Part shown: piece by piece, positions 60,910-64,000 of the stretch
How the letters are laid out: each line of letters begins with the position of its first letter
Position numbering within the stretch: the first letter of the stretch is position 1
Assembly: GCF_036327755.1 (NCBI RefSeq)
Contig: NZ_CP109596.1
Span: 5,890,001-5,954,000 of the forward strand
Reading direction: 5' to 3'
Source of the DNA: Nocardia sp. NBC_01503
Lineage (GTDB): Bacteria; Actinomycetota; Actinomycetes; Mycobacteriales; Mycobacteriaceae
Length of the DNA stretch: 64,000 nucleotides
The notes under the pieces: generated by a model
Databases searched by the model: none
Told to the model about the DNA's origin: nothing
The model's input: only the letters and a program-made list of their open reading frames with translations
Made by a program: the position numbers and the translations under genes

Positions 60910-62081
60910 TTCACGCGCGCGGTGGTTCGGCACGGGGCTGGCGGGACGGGCAGGTGATCGTCGCCCCGGATAAGTTCAAGGGCTCGCTCACCGCCGCGGA
61001 GGTGGCCGCGCACATCACGGCCGGGCTGCGGCGCATCCGTCCGGAGCTGCCCGTGGTCACCGTCCCCGTTGCCGATGGCGGGGACGGGACCGTGGACGCG
61101 ATGGTGGCCGCGGGCTTCGCCGGCCTGCAGACCGCCGTCACCGGGCCGGTCGGGAATCGAGTGGTCGCCTCGTTCGCGATGAGGGGCGAGACGGCCGTTA
61201 TCGAACTCGCCGAAGCCTCCGGGCTGCGGCGCTTACCCGACCGGCCCACCCCGGCCACCGCGCGCACCGCCACCAGTGCGGGAACCGGAGAGTTGATGCG
61301 CACCGCGGTCACCCGCGGCGCCCGGCGAATTGTGCTGGGGCTCGGCGGAAGTGCCTGTGCCGACGGTGGGGCGGGCATGCTGAGCGCACTCGGGGCGCGC
61401 TTCCTCGATGCCGACGGCGTCGAGCTGCCGCCCGGCGGTGCGGCGCTGGTGCACCTGGAGCGCATCGATATCGGCGAGATGATGCGTGTTCCGGTGACGG
61501 TCGCCTCCGATGTGGACAACCCACTGCTGGGCGTGCGCGGTGCCGCCCATGTGTACGGGCCGCAAAAGGGCGCCGGCGCGGAAGATGTCGCGGCACTCGA
61601 ACGAGGACTGGCGCGCTTCGCCGCGGTCGCGCGCCGCGATCTCGGAGTCGATCTGGCGGATCGGCCCGGGGCCGGTGCGGCCGGTGGCGTCGGATTCGCC
61701 GCCATCGCCTTCCTGGGTGCGCGCAGTGAACCCGGAATCGAATTGATGCTGCGGCACCTCGATTTCGGGGATCGATTGCAGGGTGCGCGACTGGTGATCA
61801 CCGGTGAGGGCTGCCTGGATCGGCAGACCCTGCACGGCAAGGCCCCGATCGGCGTGGCCCGGGCCGCCGCCGCGGCCGGGGTTCCGGTGCTGGCCGTCGC
61901 GGGTCAGCGGCTGCTGACCCGGGATATGTTGCGCCGCTTCGGATTCGAGGACGCCTACGCGCTCACCGATATCGAGCCCGATCCGCGGCTGTGCATCAGC
62001 AATGCCGGGCCGCTGTTGGAACTGCTCGCCGTGCGGATAGCCGAAACCCGCCTGGGCGATCTGCTGTCCCGAAACGCGTAG
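60906..62081 (+). CDS. glxK: Glycerate kinase
   Basis: A 391-residue glycerate kinase of the GarK/GlxK family that phosphorylates D-glycerate, most often to 2-phosphoglycerate. It shows VIVAPDKFKGSLTAAEVAAH, VPVADGGDGTVDAM, ELAEASGLRRLP, ATSAGTGELMRTA, GLGGSACADGGAGMLSALGA and ITGEGCLDRQTLHGKAP. It completes the glyoxylate to glycerate to glycolysis route. It overlaps gcl by four bases and ends 31 bases before the allantoicase gene. Confidence 0.94.
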   Translation: MIHARGGSARGWRDGQVIVAPDKFKGSLTAAEVAAHITAGLRRIRPELPVVTVPVADGGDGTVDAMVAAGFAGLQTAVTGPVGNRVVASFAMRGETAVIELAEASGLRRLPDRPTPATARTATSAGTGELMRTAVTRGARRIVLGLGGSACADGGAGMLSALGARFLDADGVELPPGGAALVHLERIDIGEMMRVPVTVASDVDNPLLGVRGAAHVYGPQKGAGAEDVAALERGLARFAAVARRDLGVDLADRPGAGAAGGVGFAAIAFLGARSEPGIELMLRHLDFGDRLQGARLVITGEGCLDRQTLHGKAPIGVARAAAAAGVPVLAVAGQRLLTRDMLRRFGFEDAYALTDIEPDPRLCISNAGPLLELLAVRIAETRLGDLLSRNA

Positions 62082-62112
62082 CGCCCGAACACATCTACTG
62101 AAAGAGGAAGCG

Positions 62113-63135
62113 ATGTCGGACTTCACCAGCCTGCCGGACCTGGCGCTGCGCAGCTACCGCGCCAGCGTGATCGCCGCCAGCGACGAATCCTTCGAAGAGC
62201 GCGAAAACCTCATCCAGCCTTGGGAACCGCGCTTCTCCGCCGAGACCTTCGGCACCAAGGGGCAGGAGTACGACGGCTGGGAGACCCGACGTCGGCGCAA
62301 CGCGCCCGGAAGCGACTGGGCGATCGTGCGACTGGGTATGCCGGGCATCGTGCGCGGCGTGGTCATCGACACCGCGTGGTTCAAGGGCAACTATCCGCCT
62401 TTCGCCTCCGTGGACGCCTGCCGGGTATCGGGTTATCCCGGTGTGGCGGAGCTGGATTCGGCCGAATGGGTCGAGATCGTGCCGAAGACGCCGCTACACG
62501 GTGACGCCAAACATGAGCTGCCCGTCGACAGCGAGCTGATCTTCACCCACGTGCGCCTGCATATGCATCCGGACGGCGGTATCGCCCGCTTTCGCGTGCA
62601 CGGTGACGTGGTGCCGGATCCGGTCCTGCTGAGCGGCCTGACCGTGGATCTGGCCGCGCTCGAACACGGTGGCCGCGCCGTCGATTGCTCGAATCTGTTC
62701 TATTCGGGTGCGGACAATATGCTCGCGCCCGGCCTCGCGCGCAATCAGGCCGAGGGGTGGGAGACCGCTCGCCGCCGCGATGACGACAATGACTGGGCGG
62801 TGATTCGTCTTGCGGCCCAAGGTGTTCCGGAGCTGATCGAGGTCGACACCACCAACCTGGTGTTCAACGCACCGGCCGAAGTGCGCCTGCTCGGCGTCGA
62901 TCTGCCCAGCGGCACACCGGTTCCCGCCGCCGACTCCCCGGCCTGGTTCGAACTGCTGCCGACGGTGGCGATCCAGCCCGACACCCCGCACCGCTTCCGT
63001 GTGCAGGGCGCCCGGCCGGTCACACACGTGCGTCTCGATATCTATCCGGACGGCGGTATCGCCCGTCTGCGACTGCTGGGTGCTCTCACTCCGGCGGGTC
63101 TCGAGGCGCTCGTCACCCGCTGGGGTGCGGCCTGA
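62113..63135 (+). CDS. alc: Allantoicase
   Basis: Allantoicase hydrolyses allantoate to ureidoglycolate and urea. The 340-residue protein consists of two jelly-roll repeats (about 20-165 and 195-335), each starting with a WETRRRR/WETARRR-DWAVIRL type motif (WETRRRRNAPGSDWAIVRL and WETARRRDDDNDWAVIRL) and ending HVRLxxxPDGGIARxR. It joins purine degradation to the glyoxylate genes just upstream. AAAGAGGAAG precedes the ATG. Confidence 0.95.
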   Translation: MSDFTSLPDLALRSYRASVIAASDESFEERENLIQPWEPRFSAETFGTKGQEYDGWETRRRRNAPGSDWAIVRLGMPGIVRGVVIDTAWFKGNYPPFASVDACRVSGYPGVAELDSAEWVEIVPKTPLHGDAKHELPVDSELIFTHVRLHMHPDGGIARFRVHGDVVPDPVLLSGLTVDLAALEHGGRAVDCSNLFYSGADNMLAPGLARNQAEGWETARRRDDDNDWAVIRLAAQGVPELIEVDTTNLVFNAPAEVRLLGVDLPSGTPVPAADSPAWFELLPTVAIQPDTPHRFRVQGARPVTHVRLDIYPDGGIARLRLLGALTPAGLEALVTRWGAA

Positions 63136-63215
63136 CCGGTACACCCACGCGGTCCGGCGGGTGAATTCGCCGGTGGTCGGCCGCTGATGCCTGGGTCGGC
63201 CACCGGCGACTCCTT

Positions 63216-64000
63216 TCAGGGGCGCATGATCGAGGTGACGAGTCCGCGCCGTATTCGCCACGGCAGTGCCGCGAAGAGGGCGGACATGGCGGCGGCGGTA
63301 CCGGGCAGGTCGTCGCGGGCCGAGAGGTAGGCGCGCTGACGGGCGGGGGAGAGGACGAAGAAGGCGTCGAAGAACAAGGGCAGGTCCTGCGGTGGGAGGC
63401 TGAGCAGGGCTTGTAATCCGGCCTGGCGCAGGCGATATACCGCGCGCGCCGAGGACGGCCAGATGCCGTCACCGGCCGCGACGGTATCGGCGGTGTGGAG
63501 GGCGGCGGCGACGCTGTAGCCGGTGGCAGGATGGGTCAGCGCCCCCGCGGCACCGAAGGATCCGGGGCGCGGGGCGCCGCCCTCGAGGGGGAAGCGGACG
63601 CGTTCGATTCGCTCCGTACCGGTGAGGGTGATTCCGCGAGAACGCAATCGGTGCGCCAGACGGTCCCGGAGCAGCTGGGTGTCCAGGGCGGGGCGACCGG
63701 CGAGGCAGGTCTCCTCGAGCAGAATTGTGTTGTCGCTCAGGGGAACCGCGTAGAGAAACGAACGTGGTTCCACGGAGTCCGCGCCATTGTCCGATCGCCA
63801 GTCCATGAAGAGGGTCTCCGGTTCGGCCCACTGCGCGCGATCGATCACCACGCCGTACGCGGTCTGCTCGGCGAGCCCGGGGGAGCGGGGGATGCCCCGG
63901 GCATCGATGACGCGGCCGCCGGGGAGCATCGAACCCGAAGCCAGGCGCACCGAGGGCATATCCAGGGCGTGCGAGCCGGATCGGGACGGCGGAACGATAT
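63216..64000 (-). CDS. Lycopene-cyclase-type flavoprotein (5' end outside window)
   Basis: The minus strand is open from the window edge to TGA 63216 and reads the C-terminal 260 or so residues of a lycopene beta-cyclase-like protein (CrtL/CrtY family). Matching parts are the region LPGGRVIDARG near the start, TAYGVVI, LFMDWR, FLYAVPLSDNTILLEETCLAGRP, GAAGALTHPATGYSVAAALHTAD and FFDAFFVLSP. The N-terminal FAD-binding part lies beyond 64000, and the frame stays open before the internal ATG at 63959, so that is not the start. It would act in carotenoid synthesis. Confidence 0.85.
   Translation of the reverse strand, partial: IVPPSRSGSHALDMPSVRLASGSMLPGGRVIDARGIPRSPGLAEQTAYGVVIDRAQWAEPETLFMDWRSDNGADSVEPRSFLYAVPLSDNTILLEETCLAGRPALDTQLLRDRLAHRLRSRGITLTGTERIERVRFPLEGGAPRPGSFGAAGALTHPATGYSVAAALHTADTVAAGDGIWPSSARAVYRLRQAGLQALLSLPPQDLPLFFDAFFVLSPARQRAYLSARDDLPGTAAAMSALFAALPWRIRRGLVTSIMRP

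Noticed and set aside
57940..60933. 997-codon open frame on the minus strand
   Set aside because: It is antisense to hyi, glxR and gcl, all with clear family motifs. Its translation is rich in Gly, Arg, Asp and His without domain features, a usual effect of high GC third-position bias.

Overview
The window is GC-rich chromosomal DNA from a mycolic-acid actinomycete, most likely Nocardia or a close relative. The main reasons are a ctaA / ABC exporter / mptB / sufR-sufBDC-sufS-sufU-sufT order that, as I recall it, matches Mycobacterium tuberculosis Rv1456c-Rv1466, together with a mannosyltransferase of lipomannan synthesis, a DosS-like GAF kinase, a mycothiol-type maleylpyruvate isomerase-fold protein, many GTG/TTG starts and four-base start/stop overlaps. 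I found no tRNA, rRNA, CRISPR array, insertion sequence or prophage.

Layout. (1) 1-6.8 kb: a self-contained N-acetylglucosamine uptake and catabolism locus with a DasR-type GntR regulator, split PTS proteins (EIIA, EIIB, EIIC), HPr, enzyme I, NagA and NagB. Two TGGTTATAACCA palindromes sit in the divergent EIIB/EIIC promoter. (2) 7-8.8 kb: small membrane proteins and an LCM-type methyltransferase. (3) 8.8-21.8 kb: heme A synthase, a two-gene ABC exporter, MptB, then the SUF iron-sulfur assembly operon under SufR. A short accessory block (Uma2 remnant, CsoR/CstR-like repressor with operator, DUF302 protein, TetR regulator) is inserted between mptB and sufR. (4) 21.9-45 kb: mixed genes, including an Asp-nucleophile alpha/beta hydrolase, a fatty-acid desaturase, an FBP zinc-finger protein, aldo/keto reductase, secreted proteins, an orphan DosS-like kinase, a LexA-type repressor, Ku, a secreted HExxH protein, two ANTAR proteins, an APC permease, a DMT transporter and a lipoprotein nucleotidase.

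(5) 43.9-63.1 kb: a long purine-to-glycerate catabolic region. A divergent PucR regulator faces uraD-uraH-uricase, xanthine dehydrogenase (FAD, 2Fe-2S and Mo subunits) with an 8-oxoguanine-deaminase-like amidohydrolase, an AzgA-type purine permease, XdhC, a second uricase, a stand-alone allophanate-hydrolase-C-type protein, hydroxypyruvate isomerase, tartronate semialdehyde reductase, glyoxylate carboligase, glycerate kinase and allantoicase. Purines would be imported, oxidised to urate, opened to allantoin and allantoate, and the glyoxylate recovered as phosphoglycerate. No allantoinase and no recognisable ureidoglycolate-cleaving enzyme is present. (6) The right edge holds the 3' part of a lycopene-cyclase-type gene on the minus strand.

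The most unusual structure is at 53.95-56.7 kb. A full-length XdhC carries the last ~17-20 residues of a hydroxyisourate hydrolase at its C terminus and is followed by a second, diverged uricase and then by a frameshifted, internally deleted NCS2 urate/xanthine permease. This looks like the partly decayed remains of a second uraH-uricase-permease unit.
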